The position numbers and the translations under genes are program-made. A DNA stretch of 64,000 nt from Roseomonas gilardii (GTDB taxonomy: Bacteria > Pseudomonadota > Alphaproteobacteria > Acetobacterales > Acetobacteraceae): positions 547,001 through 611,000 of the forward strand of contig NZ_CP015583.1 of assembly GCF_001941945.1 (NCBI RefSeq), in the 5' to 3' direction. Every line of letters starts with the position of its first letter. The stretch's first letter is position 1. Below the pieces are notes generated by a model. The model ran no database searches and was not told the DNA's origin. It worked only from the letters and a program-made list of their open reading frames with translations. Shown one piece after another: positions 7,807-16,952 of this stretch.

Positions 7807-8682
7807 ATGATGCCCGATCCGATCAGCCGCTTCCGCCGCTTCAGCCGTGCCGTGACCCGGGAGGTCGGGGCGCTGGACACCTCCTTCCTCGGCCGGGGCC
7901 GTCCGCTCGGCGCCGCGCGCGTGCTCAATGCCATTGGCCATGGCCGCACGGATGTGGCGGCGATCCGCGACTATCTCGGCCTCGATTCCGGGCTGATGAG
8001 CCGCCTGCTCCGGAGCCTGGAGGAAGAGGGCCTGGTCGCCACCGAGGCGCATCCCGCCGATGCCCGCCGCCGCGTCGCCCGGCTGACGGAGGCGGGCGAG
8101 GGGGAGTTCGCGGCCTATGAGGAAATCTCGAACGCCAGGGCGGCGGCCCTGCTCGCCCGCGCCCCACGGGCCGAGGCGCTGCTCCAGGCCATGGACATCG
8201 TGGCCCTCGCCCTGGGCCGCGACCACCTCGCCATCGAGGAAGCCGATCCCCGTGGCGAGGCCGCGCGCCATTGCCTGGGCGAGTACTATGCCGAACTCGG
8301 CCGCCGCTTCGAGAAGGGCTTCGACGTCTCCCTCTCCCGCGATCCCGAGGCCGGCGACATGACGCGGCCCCAGGGCAGCTTCCTGCTCGCCATGTCGGAC
8401 GGCCTTCCCCTCGGCTGCGTCGGGCTCAAGGGCACAGGCAAGGAATGGGCGGAGATCAAGCGCCTCTGGGTGTCGCCCGCCGCGCGCGGCCTGGGCGTCG
8501 CGCGGCGCCTCATGGAGGCCGCCGAGGCCGCCGCCCGGGAGCTCTCGATCGCCGTCCTCCGCCTCGACACCAACCGCGCCTTGCCGGAGGCCATGCAGCT
8601 CTATCGCAGCACCGGCTGGACGGAGATCCCGCGCTTCAACGACGATCCCTATCCCGACACCTTCTTCGAGAAGAGGCTCTGA
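7807..8682 (+). CDS. MarR winged-helix / GNAT acetyltransferase fusion
   Basis: A 291-residue two-domain protein. Residues about 1-145 form a MarR-type winged helix; YLGLDSGLMSRLLRSLEEEGLV near 58-79 is the recognition helix and ADARRRVARLTEAG is the wing. Residues about 150-290 form a GNAT acetyltransferase with GVGLKGTGKEWAEIKRLWVSPAARGLGVARRLM, the acetyl-CoA loop being ARGLGVARRL, followed by LRLDTNRALPEAMQLYRSTGW. Such fusions are known in actinobacteria and alphaproteobacteria. The acetylated substrate is unknown and may itself be the inducer. A perfect palindrome just before the start suggests autoregulation. Two adjacent ATGs begin the frame; the first is used. Confidence 0.85.
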   Translation: MMPDPISRFRRFSRAVTREVGALDTSFLGRGRPLGAARVLNAIGHGRTDVAAIRDYLGLDSGLMSRLLRSLEEEGLVATEAHPADARRRVARLTEAGEGEFAAYEEISNARAAALLARAPRAEALLQAMDIVALALGRDHLAIEEADPRGEAARHCLGEYYAELGRRFEKGFDVSLSRDPEAGDMTRPQGSFLLAMSDGLPLGCVGLKGTGKEWAEIKRLWVSPAARGLGVARRLMEAAEAAARELSIAVLRLDTNRALPEAMQLYRSTGWTEIPRFNDDPYPDTFFEKRL

Positions 8683-8818
8683 ACGGGGATGCCGAGGAGA
8701 GCGGCCCGCATCCTCGTCCTCCCGGCGCCCCGGTGGGTGCCCTGGCACCGGCCTTCCGGCACGCCCTGTTCTCGCCGGAAACGCCACCAGGCCCAACCCC
8801 CATTGGGCAGCCCCGAGG

Positions 8819-8839
8819 GGGGAGGACTCGATCCTCCTC
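8819..8839. terminator. hairpin after MarR-GNAT gene
   Basis: GGAGGA and TCCTCC pair around a 5-base loop in the 196-base gap before nudC. No T-run follows. The gap also holds a GGTGCC/GGCACC stem near 8730 and a cgtggcaa/ttgccacg palindrome just before the nudC ATG. Confidence 0.4.
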
Positions 8840-8878
8840 GGTGGACCACCCCCGGCGCCCGTGGCAATTTGCCACGGC

Positions 8879-9832
8879 ATGCTCTCCATCCCCGCCAGCC
8901 GCCCCAACGCCTATACCGGCAGCCCGCTCGACCGGGTGTCCGGCCGCCGTGACGAGGCGGATTTCGTCGCCGCCCAACTGGCGCGCGAGGATGCCCTCTT
9001 CATCCCCGTCTGGCGCAGCCAGTCCCTGCTCCGCGACAACGCCGCCGGCGAGCCCGAGGCCGTCCTCCTGACCCCCGCCACCGCCGAGGCCGTCCGCATG
9101 ACGGCCGGCCCGGTGCCCGCCCCCTGGGTGCTGCTCGGCCTCTTCGAGGAGGGCCCGCTGAAGGGCCGCCCCGCCTTCGCCGTGGACTGCTCGGCCGCCG
9201 AGGACCCGCTCCCTCTCCTGCCGCCGGAGATGGGCCGCTTCGCCGACCTGCGCCCCGTCGCCGCCCTGATGCCGCCCGGCGAGGCCAGTCTTCTCGCCCA
9301 TGCCCGCGGCATGCTGCACTGGCGCAGCCGACACCGCTTCTGCGGCGTCTGCGGCGGCGTCTGCGAGCCGCGCGCCGCCGGCAACACGCTCCGCTGCGCG
9401 AATTGCGGCACCATGCACTTCCCCCGCACCGACCCCGCCGTGATCATGCTGATCCTCCGCGGCGACCGCTGCCTCCTCGCCAACTCCCCCCGCTTCCCCG
9501 ACACCACGATGTATTCGACCCTGGCCGGCTTCGTGGAACCGGGCGAAAGCCTGGAGGAAGCCGTGCGCCGCGAGGTGCTGGAGGAAGCGGGCATCCGCGT
9601 CGGGGAGGTCCACTACCATTCCTCCCAGCCCTGGCCCTTCCCGGCCTCCGTCATGATCGGCTTCCACGGAGAGGCCCTGACCGACGCCATCACCATCGAC
9701 CCGGACGAGATCCGCGACGCCCGCTGGTTCACCCGGGACGAGATCCGCCGCATCGACACCTTCGGCCTGCGCCTCCCGCGCGCCGATTCCATCGCGCGCC
9801 GTCTGATCGAAGACTGGCTGGAGAACGCCTGA
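8879..9832 (+). CDS. nudC: NAD(+) diphosphatase NudC
   Basis: A 317-residue Nudix hydrolase that cleaves NADH/NAD to NMN and AMP and, in known members, removes NAD caps from RNA. A four-cysteine zinc ribbon (CGVCGG then CANCG near residues 155-180) precedes the catalytic domain. The Nudix box GFVEPGESLEEAVRREVLEEAG is complete, and the NudC-specific SQPWPFPASVM motif follows directly. The ATG at 8879 is preferred; a GTG 18 bases upstream in the same frame (MAICHG) lies inside a palindrome. The stop TGA is immediately followed by the ATG of the next gene, so the two are probably cotranscribed. Confidence 0.9.
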   Translation: MLSIPASRPNAYTGSPLDRVSGRRDEADFVAAQLAREDALFIPVWRSQSLLRDNAAGEPEAVLLTPATAEAVRMTAGPVPAPWVLLGLFEEGPLKGRPAFAVDCSAAEDPLPLLPPEMGRFADLRPVAALMPPGEASLLAHARGMLHWRSRHRFCGVCGGVCEPRAAGNTLRCANCGTMHFPRTDPAVIMLILRGDRCLLANSPRFPDTTMYSTLAGFVEPGESLEEAVRREVLEEAGIRVGEVHYHSSQPWPFPASVMIGFHGEALTDAITIDPDEIRDARWFTRDEIRRIDTFGLRLPRADSIARRLIEDWLENA

Positions 9833-10189
9833 ATGCCCGCCTTCGCCCCGCGCCCCACCCTGTCGCTGGCCCTCCTGGCCGCCCTGCCACTCCTGGCCGC
9901 CTGCAACCCCGGCGGGGCCATCGTCCTGCCCGTTCCCCGCGCCGACAGCCCGCAGGAGGCCGCCTGCCGCCGCGAGGCCGCCCGGCGGCCGGAGATCGTC
10001 GCGCTGATGCGCCAACAGCCCCCCATCGACAACATCACCTGGTACCAGCGCTGGAAGTCCGAGGTCGCCGACGCGCAGCTCCGCGCCACCAACGACTGCC
10101 TCCGCGCCGGGGGGCTGCCGATCAGCGGCGGCGTCGAAGCCGTCCGCTCGCCCGGCACGGCCGGCCTGAACGACCAGTCGCTCCGCTGA
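9833..10189 (+). CDS. small putative lipoprotein
   Basis: A 118-residue protein with a lipoprotein signal peptide: a hydrophobic stretch from residues 9 to 23 and the lipobox LLAAC with Cys24 as the lipidation site. The mature part is short, with two further Cys residues (in AACRREAARRPEI and TNDCLRAGG) that could form a disulphide, and no recognised domain. The start codon directly follows the nudC stop, so it is probably translated from the same mRNA. I do not recognise a functional family. Similar small lipoproteins are common and uncharacterised in Acetobacteraceae. Confidence 0.7.
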   Translation: MPAFAPRPTLSLALLAALPLLAACNPGGAIVLPVPRADSPQEAACRREAARRPEIVALMRQQPPIDNITWYQRWKSEVADAQLRATNDCLRAGGLPISGGVEAVRSPGTAGLNDQSLR

Positions 10190-10195
10190 CCCGGC

Positions 10196-10230
10196 GGCCC
10201 GTGCCGCCCCGCGACGGGACGGCACGGGCC
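10196..10230. terminator. bidirectional hairpin terminator
   Basis: GGCCCGTGCCG and CGGCACGGGCC form an 11-bp perfect stem with a 13-base loop between the convergent lipoprotein gene and the dehydrogenase remnant. The run of Ts is missing, as for most stems in this GC-rich window. Confidence 0.6.
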
Positions 10231-10231
10231 C

Positions 10232-10997
10232 TCAGCCGCCCTTCGGCGCCTGCCCCAGCGCCGCCCAGTCCCGCTCGCCCCCATCCGCCCGGATGATCGC
10301 GTCCATCCGCTCCGCCAGCAGCCGCGCCACCGGCACCTCCGCCTCGCCCGCCGCTTCCAGCGCCAGCCCCACATCCTTCCGCTCGAGCGTCATCGGGAAC
10401 CCCGCCAGCTCGAACCGCCCCGCCGCGATCATCGGCGCATAGACCCCCATCATCCGGCTGCCGAAATCCGTCTCCGTCAGGAATTCCGCGAACCGCGCCG
10501 CCGGCACGCCCTGCGACCCGGCGATCCGCATCTGCTCGCTCACCAGTTCGATCACCGCCGCGATCCCGAAATTCGCCGCCAGCTTGGTCGCCGCCGCCAT
10601 CGCCGGCCTCTCCCCCATCCGAAGCGTCTTCGCCCCGATCGCCCCGAACAGCGGCGCCAGCCGGTCGAGCGCCTCCGCCGTCCCCGCCGCGATCACCGAC
10701 AGCTTCCCCGCCGCCGCCCGCCGCTCCGTCAGCGCCACGCTCACCGTGCTGCACGACACATGCAGCATCCCCGGCCCCGCCGAGAGCACCCCGCCTTCGC
10801 CGGAGGTCACCGCCTCCACCGCCGCGTCATTCGCCAGCATGCTGAACACGATGCCTGCCCGGGCCACCTCCGCCGGGCTGCCCGCCACCTGCGCCCCGCG
10901 CCTCCGCCTTTCCGGCGCTGCGATTCCACACCGTCACGCGGTGCCCGGCCTCCAGCAGCCGCCCGGCCATCCCCGATCCCATCTGCCCGAGGCCCAG
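10232..10997 (-). pseudogene. broken 6-phosphogluconate/3-hydroxyisobutyrate dehydrogenase-like gene
   Basis: Remnant of an NAD(P)-dependent beta-hydroxyacid dehydrogenase. The Rossmann start LGLGQMGSGMAGRLLEAG continues to VTVWNRSAGKAEARGA and then leaves frame near 10890. The rest, from VAGSPAEVARAGIVFSM to the C-terminus with the catalytic-region KLAANFGIAAVIELVSE, is in another frame and could only start at a GTG at 10888. About six N-terminal residues are missing because the gene is joined to a transposase fragment at about 10998. Both lesions suggest loss of function. The C-terminal part alone (218 residues) lacks the cofactor loop, so any product should be inactive. Confidence 0.8.
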
Positions 10998-11366
10998 CAT
11001 CAGCGCCAGGTTGTGGATCGTCTGGAACAGCAGGCGGCGCACCAGCCGCCGGAACCACCAATACACCGTCTTCCACGGCCCGAAATGCACCGGCAGCATA
11101 CGCCAGCCCCCGCCGGAGCGCGCCATGTAACGGATCGCGTTCAAGATATCCCACAGGTCCACCCCAGGCTTCCTGCCACGCTTGGGAGGTCTCGGCAGCA
11201 GGGGCCTGACCCGCTCCCATTCTTCGTCCGTCAGGTCGCTCGGGTAGCGCCGGCCACGCTCAAACGCTCGCTGCCGCGCACGATGTTCCTTGGTCCACAT
11301 CCCACCCAGATGGCCATCCAAACCAGCCCAGCCCAGGTCAAAACCGCATTCTCAAACGGGGTCTAA
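10998..11366 (-). mobile_element. IS5-family (IS427-like) transposase remnant
   Basis: The N-terminal part of an IS5-type transposase is present: MWTKEHRARQRAFERG (ATG at 11300), then YPSDLTDEEWERVRPLLP, KRGRKPGVDL and SGGGWRMLPVHFGPWKTVYWWFRR. The reading frame ends abruptly after TIHNLALM and continues straight into the dehydrogenase remnant. The DDE catalytic domain and the other terminal repeat are missing. The left end is probably near 11366, where the bottom strand reads ACCCCGTTTGAGAATGC, a terminal-repeat-like sequence. The stop of the neighbouring low-GC gene falls exactly at this end. Confidence 0.8.
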
Positions 11367-11935
11367 CCACCGGCTGCTTTTGCGATGGGAACTTCCGCAA
11401 CTTCTTTCGCTGGAATAAATCGGAAAAACCAGCCGTTGTTCTGACGGATATTGTCGAAAGCGCCAATATAACCGTCTTCCGGAACAGAGTCCGATATTTC
11501 GCCGTGACGAGAGGAACGAACGACGACGCCACTGCCGAGATCTGCGGTGTAGATGTCGAAACGGTCAACGAGCACCAGGGTGTTGGGCGCCGTCTGGTAT
11601 ATGTTGATGCGGACGGTACCTCCGGTATCCTCGAATAGCGCCGTCCGGCCGATCACACTATTTCCGCGGATCAGTATGAGTTCTCTGCTGAACTCTGCAA
11701 GAAAAGGATGCAGAGGTTTCCGTTTGATGACGATGCTGGTCGAAGCGACGACCCTGTCTATGGCAACGCTCTCGGCCGCCCAGGGCAGGTAAGTATAGAG
11801 CCATAGGCCGAATACAATCACCACAGGTATGCTCAGGACCGTGGCGATTGCCACCGCAAGAATCCTGAGCATCCACTTCAGGAGGTGATAGCCGGGTATT
11901 CCATGCGGCTTTCCATTTTTCGAATCTGCGGCCAT
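11363..11935 (-). CDS. hypothetical membrane-anchored protein, low GC
   Basis: A 190-residue protein of unknown function. After a short basic N-terminus (MAADSKNGKPHG) comes one transmembrane helix at about residues 19-47, and the remaining 140 residues are predicted outside the cytoplasm, with beta-strand-like alternation. Its base composition is clearly lower in G+C than all neighbours and uses AT-ending codons, a sign of recent acquisition. The stop codon lies at the presumed end of the adjacent IS remnant, so the C-terminus may have been altered by the insertion. The ATG at 11935 was chosen because upstream sequence in this frame reads as noise. Confidence 0.6.
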   Translation of the reverse strand: MAADSKNGKPHGIPGYHLLKWMLRILAVAIATVLSIPVVIVFGLWLYTYLPWAAESVAIDRVVASTSIVIKRKPLHPFLAEFSRELILIRGNSVIGRTALFEDTGGTVRINIYQTAPNTLVLVDRFDIYTADLGSGVVVRSSRHGEISDSVPEDGYIGAFDNIRQNNGWFFRFIPAKEVAEVPIAKAAGG

Positions 11936-12206
11936 CGCGAGTCCCGATTTTGCTGGAAAATCGACGTTTCCTGGTGAGCGGGCAAGGCAATAGCGCGAAC
12001 GATACGCTACCCGGCAGTGAAGGGGAGGGAGAGGCACGGATCTTTCCGTCCCATTGTTCGGCAGAATTCGCCGATGCCAAGCAGGAAGTCCGCCTAGTCG
12101 TCCATCCTCTGCCAGCAGCCTCCCCCCCACGCCTGAACCCGGCGGATACCCGCCCTGCGCCCATTCCCCTTGCGGCGGGGACCGGCCCGCGCCTAATCCG
12201 CGCGGC

Positions 12207-13781
12207 ATGAGCGATGCCCTCCCGATCCGCCGTGCCCTTCTCTCCGTCTCCGACAAGGGGGGGCTGATCGACTTCGCCCGCGCCCTCGTCGCGCACGGGG
12301 CCGAACTCCTCTCCACCGGCGGCACCGCCGCCGCCATCCGCGCCGCCGGCCTGCCGGTGAAGGATGTCAGCGACCACACCGGCTTCCCGGAAATCCTCGA
12401 TGGCCGCGTGAAGACGCTGGTGCCCCAGGTCCATGGCGGCATCCTCTTCCGCCGCGACCTGCCGGAACACCGCGCCCAGGCCGACCAGCATGGCATCGCC
12501 CCGATCGACCTCGTCTGCGTGGACCTCTACCCCTTCGAGGCCACGGTCGCGAAAGGCGCACCCTTCGAGGATTGCATCGAGAACATCGACATCGGCGGCC
12601 CGGCCATGATCCGCTCCGCCGCCAAGAACCACGACCACGTCGCCGTCCTGACCTCCCCGGCCCAGTACACGGAAGTCGCCGGGGCCCTGTCCTCCGGCGG
12701 CACCACCCTGGCCCTGCGGCGGAAGCTGGCTGCCGCCGCCTATGCCCGCACCGCCGCCTATGACGCCGCCATCGCCGCCTGGTTCGCCCGCCAGGAAGGG
12801 GAGGAATTCCCCAACCGCCTCGCCGTCGCCGGCACGCTGCGCCAGACGCTGCGCTATGGGGAGAACCCGCACCAGCGCGCCGCCTTCTATGTGGACGGCA
12901 CCCACCGCCCCGGCATCGCCACGGCGCGGCAGGTCCAGGGCAAGGAGCTTTCCTACAACAACCTGAACGACACGGACGCCGCCTACGAGGCCGTGGCCGA
13001 GCTCGACGGCCCCGCCATCGTCATCGTCAAGCACGCCAATCCCTGCGGCGTCGCCCTCGGCACCGAGCTCGCCGAGGCCTGGGACAAGGCGCTCCGCTGC
13101 GATCCCGTCTCCGCCTTCGGCGGCATCGTCGCCGCCAACCGCCCGCTCGACGCCGCGGCGGCGGAAAAGATCGCGGCCATCTTCACCGAGGTCGTCATCG
13201 CCCCCGACGCCTCCGAGGAAGCCAAGGCGATCTTCGCCCGCAAGAAGAACCTGCGCCTCCTCCTTACCGGCGGCCTGCCCGACCCGGCGGCGCCCGGCAC
13301 CATCATCCGCTCCGTCGGCGGCGGCTTCCTCGCCCAGTCCCGCGACGCCGGCCGCATCACCCAGGCCGATCTGAAGGTCGTCACGAAGCGTGCCCCGACC
13401 GATCAGGAACTGGCCGACCTCCTCTTCGCCTTCCGCGTCTGCAAGCATGTGAAGAGCAACGCCATCGTCTATGCCAAGGGCGGCGCCACCGTCGGCATCG
13501 GCGCCGGCCAGATGAGCCGCGTGGACAGCGCCCGCATCGCCGCCTGGAAGTCCGAGGAAGCCGCCAAGGCCGCCGGCCTCTCCACCCCGCTCGCCCAGGG
13601 CTCGGTCGTTGCCTCCGACGCCTTCTTCCCCTTCGCGGACGGCCTCCAGGCCGCGGCGGCGGCGGGCGCCACGGCGGTGATCCAGCCCGGCGGCTCGATG
13701 CGCGACAGTGAGGTCATCGCCGCCGCCGACGAGGCCGGCCTCGCCATGGTCCTCACCGGCATGCGGCACTTCCGCCATTGA
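12207..13781 (+). CDS. purH: bifunctional AICAR formyltransferase/IMP cyclohydrolase
   Basis: Catalyses the last two steps of purine synthesis: formyl transfer to AICAR and ring closure to IMP. At 524 residues it has the normal length. The N-terminal cyclohydrolase domain (about 1-200) begins [24 protein letters not shown] and has [32 protein letters not shown] and [18 protein letters not shown]. The transformylase domain carries [39 protein letters not shown] with the catalytic Lys-His pair, and the C-terminal [11 protein letters not shown] and [11 protein letters not shown]. It stands alone downstream of a 270-base intergenic region with no obvious PurR site. Confidence 0.97.
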   Translation: MSDALPIRRALLSVSDKGGLIDFARALVAHGAELLSTGGTAAAIRAAGLPVKDVSDHTGFPEILDGRVKTLVPQVHGGILFRRDLPEHRAQADQHGIAPIDLVCVDLYPFEATVAKGAPFEDCIENIDIGGPAMIRSAAKNHDHVAVLTSPAQYTEVAGALSSGGTTLALRRKLAAAAYARTAAYDAAIAAWFARQEGEEFPNRLAVAGTLRQTLRYGENPHQRAAFYVDGTHRPGIATARQVQGKELSYNNLNDTDAAYEAVAELDGPAIVIVKHANPCGVALGTELAEAWDKALRCDPVSAFGGIVAANRPLDAAAAEKIAAIFTEVVIAPDASEEAKAIFARKKNLRLLLTGGLPDPAAPGTIIRSVGGGFLAQSRDAGRITQADLKVVTKRAPTDQELADLLFAFRVCKHVKSNAIVYAKGGATVGIGAGQMSRVDSARIAAWKSEEAAKAAGLSTPLAQGSVVASDAFFPFADGLQAAAAAGATAVIQPGGSMRDSEVIAAADEAGLAMVLTGMRHFRH

Positions 13782-13860
13782 CCCGGCGGGCCTCCCCACC
13801 CATCCCCGTTGGGCCGGATCGCCGCATCCGGCCTTCCGGACAGGGCAGGGGAGGCCCCCG

Positions 13861-14418
13861 ATGAACGACGAACACGCCGAATCCGTCCTCACCTTCTGGC
13901 GCGAGGCCGGTCCCGACCGCTGGTTCGCCAAGGATGACGGCTTCGACGCCGCCTGCCGCCACCGCTTCGAGGACCTGCACCTCGAAGCCTCGCGCGGTCC
14001 GGTTGCCTCCTGGATCGGCTCCCCGGACACCGCCCTGGCCTTCATCCTCCTGACCGACCAGATCCCGCGGAACCTCTATCGCGGCTCCGCCCATGCCTTC
14101 GCCACGGACCCGCTGGCCCTGGCCGCCGCGCGCCTCGCCATCGCCCGCGGCCATGACGAGGCCACCGAGCCCGCGCTGCGCCCCTTCCTCTATCTACCCT
14201 TCGAGCATTCCGAGGACCCGCGCGACCAGGCCCGCTCCCTCCAGCTTTTCGCCCACCATGCGGAGCGGACCGGCGACGCCCATTCCCTCCACTGGGCGCG
14301 GCTGCACGACGACATCATCCGCCGCTTCGGCCGCTTCCCCCACCGCAACGCCGCCCTGGGCCGTGAAACCACACCGGAGGAACAGGCTTTCCTGGACGCC
14401 GGAGGCTTCTCGGGATGA
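13861..14418 (+). CDS. DUF924 family protein
   Basis: A 185-residue all-helical cytosolic protein of the DUF924 family. Family motifs are the N-terminal [22 protein letters not shown], the central [26 protein letters not shown] near residues 60-85, [15 protein letters not shown] near 105, and the terminal [14 protein letters not shown]. No enzymatic activity is established for the family; its fold resembles TPR-like helical repeats. It follows purH after an 80-base gap that contains a large GGGCCTCCCC/GGGGAGGCCC hairpin, so cotranscription with purH is uncertain. Confidence 0.88.
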   Translation: MNDEHAESVLTFWREAGPDRWFAKDDGFDAACRHRFEDLHLEASRGPVASWIGSPDTALAFILLTDQIPRNLYRGSAHAFATDPLALAAARLAIARGHDEATEPALRPFLYLPFEHSEDPRDQARSLQLFAHHAERTGDAHSLHWARLHDDIIRRFGRFPHRNAALGRETTPEEQAFLDAGGFSG

Positions 14419-14462
14419 CCCCGCCGCGATCGCCTTTCCGCCCCCAAGCCGGAGCCTGCCGT

Positions 14463-15334
14463 ATGCCGAAAGCCCGCCCCACCCCACGGCGTCCCGGAGC
14501 CCTGGCCACCAGGGGCCTGATCCCGGGCGTGCTGCTGCCGGCGGGGCTGGTTTCGGCGGCCATGCTTTCTTCCGTCCCGCTCGCCCCCGCCTGGGCCGCC
14601 GACCCGCCGCCCCCGCCGCTGGCCACCCAGCAGATGCTGCCCGCCACCGACACGCTCCGCGTCTTCGGGCGCGACGTGAAGAGCCCTTCCGGCACCGTGG
14701 TCGCCCAGATCGTCAACGTCCTGGTCAACGAGGCGGGTGAGCCCCGGGCGGCGATCCTCGACTATGGCGGTTTCCTCGGCGTCGGCCGCCGCCGCATCGC
14801 CGTGACCTGGGAAACCCTGTCCTTCACCCCGGACGGCATCACCTTCCTGCTGACCCGCGACCAGCTGAAGGGCTTCCCGGATTTCGTGGAAGGCAAGCCC
14901 ATCCTCGCCGCCGCCCCGCCGCCGGAAGGTTCCGCCCCCCCGCCGAAGCCACCGCGCACCCCGCGCCCGAAGCGGCGCCCGCCACGGCGGGAACACCCCA
15001 GCCCGCGCCTGCCCAGGCTCCCGCTCCTCAGCCCGATCCGGCCGCGGCAGCCGCGCCTGCCCAGGGCGATGCTCCCGCCGGCCATCCCCCTCAGGGTGAC
15101 GGTGCGCAGGACAGCGGCGCCCGGAAGGGCGATGCCGAAGGCCGCGATGCCGGGAGCCCTGATACGGGGAAGGACAGCCCCCCGGGGGATGCCGGCCAGA
15201 GCGGCGGCACCAGCTCCGGAGCGTCGGCGCCCGGGCCGGTTCCGGCCACCCCGGTGGTGCCCGGCGCGGCCCCCGCGCCACAATCGCCGCCATCCGCAAC
15301 GGCCCCCGCAACCCCCGGCGGCAAGCCGGATTAA
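14463..15334 (+). pseudogene. secreted PRC-barrel protein, frameshifted at a C7 tract
   Basis: The first 155 residues encode a signal peptide (hydrophobic GVLLPAGLVSAAMLSS, cleavage after PAWA) and a PRC-barrel domain (LRVFGRDVKSPSGTVVAQIVNVLV through RIAVTWETLSFTPDGI). Within a run of seven Cs at 14935-14941 the frame is lost. The intended continuation is one frame off: EATAHPAPEAAPATAGTPQP and then a 130-residue Ala/Pro/Gly-rich tail ending GGKPD and TAA, 6 bases before the MFS start. One extra C would restore it. The unshifted frame runs into the MFS gene and looks like nonsense. This may be a real mutation, a phase-variable tract or a sequencing error. Confidence 0.75.
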
Positions 15335-15340
15335 GCGCCC

Positions 15341-16666
15341 ATGTCATCCGGCCGTACCGGGTCGGCGCGCAGCGCGCGCGGGCTCGACCTGCTCAATTTC
15401 TTCGTCGCGAACATCCAGACGGGCTTCGGTCCCTTCATCGCCGTCTATCTGAGCGCCCAGGCCTGGACCGAGTTCGAGATCGGCATGGCGCTCAGCGTCG
15501 GCACCTTCACGGCCATGGTCAGCCAGCTTCCCGCCGGGGCGTTGGTGGATGCCACGCCGCGCAAGAAGCTGGCGGCGCTGGTTGCCATCCTCTGCATGCC
15601 CGTCAGCGCCCTGCTGCTGGTGGCGGTGGAGCCGCGCCAGCTTCCGGTGATGCTGTCCGAGGTGCTCCACGGCATCGCGAGCTGCGTGCTCGCGCCCGCC
15701 ATCGCGGCCATCAGCCTGGCGCTGGTCGGGCGCGCGGCGCTGGGGGAGCGGCTGGGGCGCAACGCGCGCTTCGCCGCCATCGGCAATGGCGCGGCCGCCG
15801 GGCTGCTGGGGCTGGCGGGAACCTACATCTCCAGCGCGGCGGTCTTCTGGCTGACGGCGGCCCTGGCCATTCCCAGCCTGATCGCCCTGGCCATGATCCG
15901 GCAGGCCGACCTCGTCACCGTGGTGCAGCGGGAACAGGCCTCGAAGGGGCAGAGCGGCCTGCTGACGTTGCTCCGCAACCGCGGCGTCCTGATCTTCTCC
16001 GGCTGCTGCCTGCTCTTCACCCTGGCGAATGCCGCCATGCTGCCGCTGGCCGGGTCCGAGGTGGCGCGCAATACCGGCGACGAGGCCAACCTCATCATCG
16101 CCGCCTGCATCGTCGCGCCGCAGCTCGTGGTGGCGGCGATCTCGCCCTGGATCGGGCGGCTGGCGGAGCGGCGCGGCCGGCGCGTGGCGCTGATGATCGG
16201 CTTCGCCGCCCTGCCGCTGCGCGGTCTGCTCCTCGCCCTCGTTTCCGACCCCAAGGTCCTGATCCTGGTCCAGGCCCTGGACGGCATCAGCGCCGCATCG
16301 CTGGGCGTGCTGCTGCCGTTGCTCTCGGCGGATCTGACGCGGGGGACGAACCGCTTCAACCTGTGCATGGGCATCTTCGGCCTGGCGGTGGGCATCGGCG
16401 GAACGCTCAGCACGACGGTGGCGGGCGCGACCGCGACCTGGTTCGGCTCCGGCGCCGCCTTCGGCCTCCTGGCCCTGGTCGGGCTGCTGTCCTTCCTGCT
16501 GGTGGCCTTCGTGATGCCGGAAACCCGGGAGGGGGATAGCGAGCAACGGATTCGCACGCCGGCCGCCCCGGACAAGAAGCCACTCAACCCCCATCCTGCG
16601 AAGGGGCGTGGCGCGGAAGTCGTGCGGAATGGCGGAAGGCGGGTTGGGAGACCGGCGAGCCGATAG
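15341..16666 (+). CDS. MFS transporter
   Basis: A 441-residue major facilitator superfamily carrier with about 12 hydrophobic segments. It starts LDLLNFFVANIQTGFGPFIAVYLS and has the loop 2-3 motif GALVDATPRKKLAAL (a variant of GxLaDrxGrkk), with a second similar loop GRLAERRGRRVALMIGF in the C-terminal half. The last 40 residues are hydrophilic and low-complexity, perhaps a cytoplasmic tail. It is 6 bases downstream of the PRC-barrel gene, so the two share a transcript. The substrate is unknown; the sequence belongs to the group usually annotated as YfcJ/drug-efflux-like carriers. Confidence 0.85.
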   Translation: MSSGRTGSARSARGLDLLNFFVANIQTGFGPFIAVYLSAQAWTEFEIGMALSVGTFTAMVSQLPAGALVDATPRKKLAALVAILCMPVSALLLVAVEPRQLPVMLSEVLHGIASCVLAPAIAAISLALVGRAALGERLGRNARFAAIGNGAAAGLLGLAGTYISSAAVFWLTAALAIPSLIALAMIRQADLVTVVQREQASKGQSGLLTLLRNRGVLIFSGCCLLFTLANAAMLPLAGSEVARNTGDEANLIIAACIVAPQLVVAAISPWIGRLAERRGRRVALMIGFAALPLRGLLLALVSDPKVLILVQALDGISAASLGVLLPLLSADLTRGTNRFNLCMGIFGLAVGIGGTLSTTVAGATATWFGSGAAFGLLALVGLLSFLLVAFVMPETREGDSEQRIRTPAAPDKKPLNPHPAKGRGAEVVRNGGRRVGRPASR

Positions 16667-16952
16667 CGCTGTGCGCGCGATCAGCCATTTCCATGCCCTT
16701 CATGGACGGTTTTTGATCAGAATAGCAACCTAAAGTTGTGGAACAAACCAGGGCGAGGTCATGTCCTGCCTCATATTGCGGGAAGCTGCCTCACGGAGAA
16801 TTGTGCTCGGGCCGCGACTGTAAGAACCTGCCTCTTTCCATGACGGCAAGACGCCGGATGGCATCGGAAAGCAAGCTGGGCGGCGGGACGGCGAAGGCTC
16901 ACGGCGTGGCGTGGGGCCGTCGGGCATCCACCGCCCGAAGGGGACCAGTCGC
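16667..16952 (+). other. 286-base intergenic region, no gene seen
   Basis: Less GC-rich than its surroundings. It holds a weak hairpin followed by Ts (CCATG/CATGG, then GGTTTTT near 16715) that could end the MFS transcript, and an AT-rich stretch near 16718-16745 suitable for a promoter of the next gene. I looked for cobalamin and other riboswitch signatures and found none that I trust. Confidence 0.4.

Noticed and set aside
15335-15452. Continuation of the first PRC-barrel frame into the MFS gene
   Set aside because: It overlaps a well-supported transporter start, and its composition is low-complexity noise produced by the frameshift.
16667-16952. Possible riboswitch upstream of the membrane protein
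   Set aside because: No cobalamin, SAM, glycine or guanidine core motifs could be found; only a weak stem and an AT-rich patch are present.
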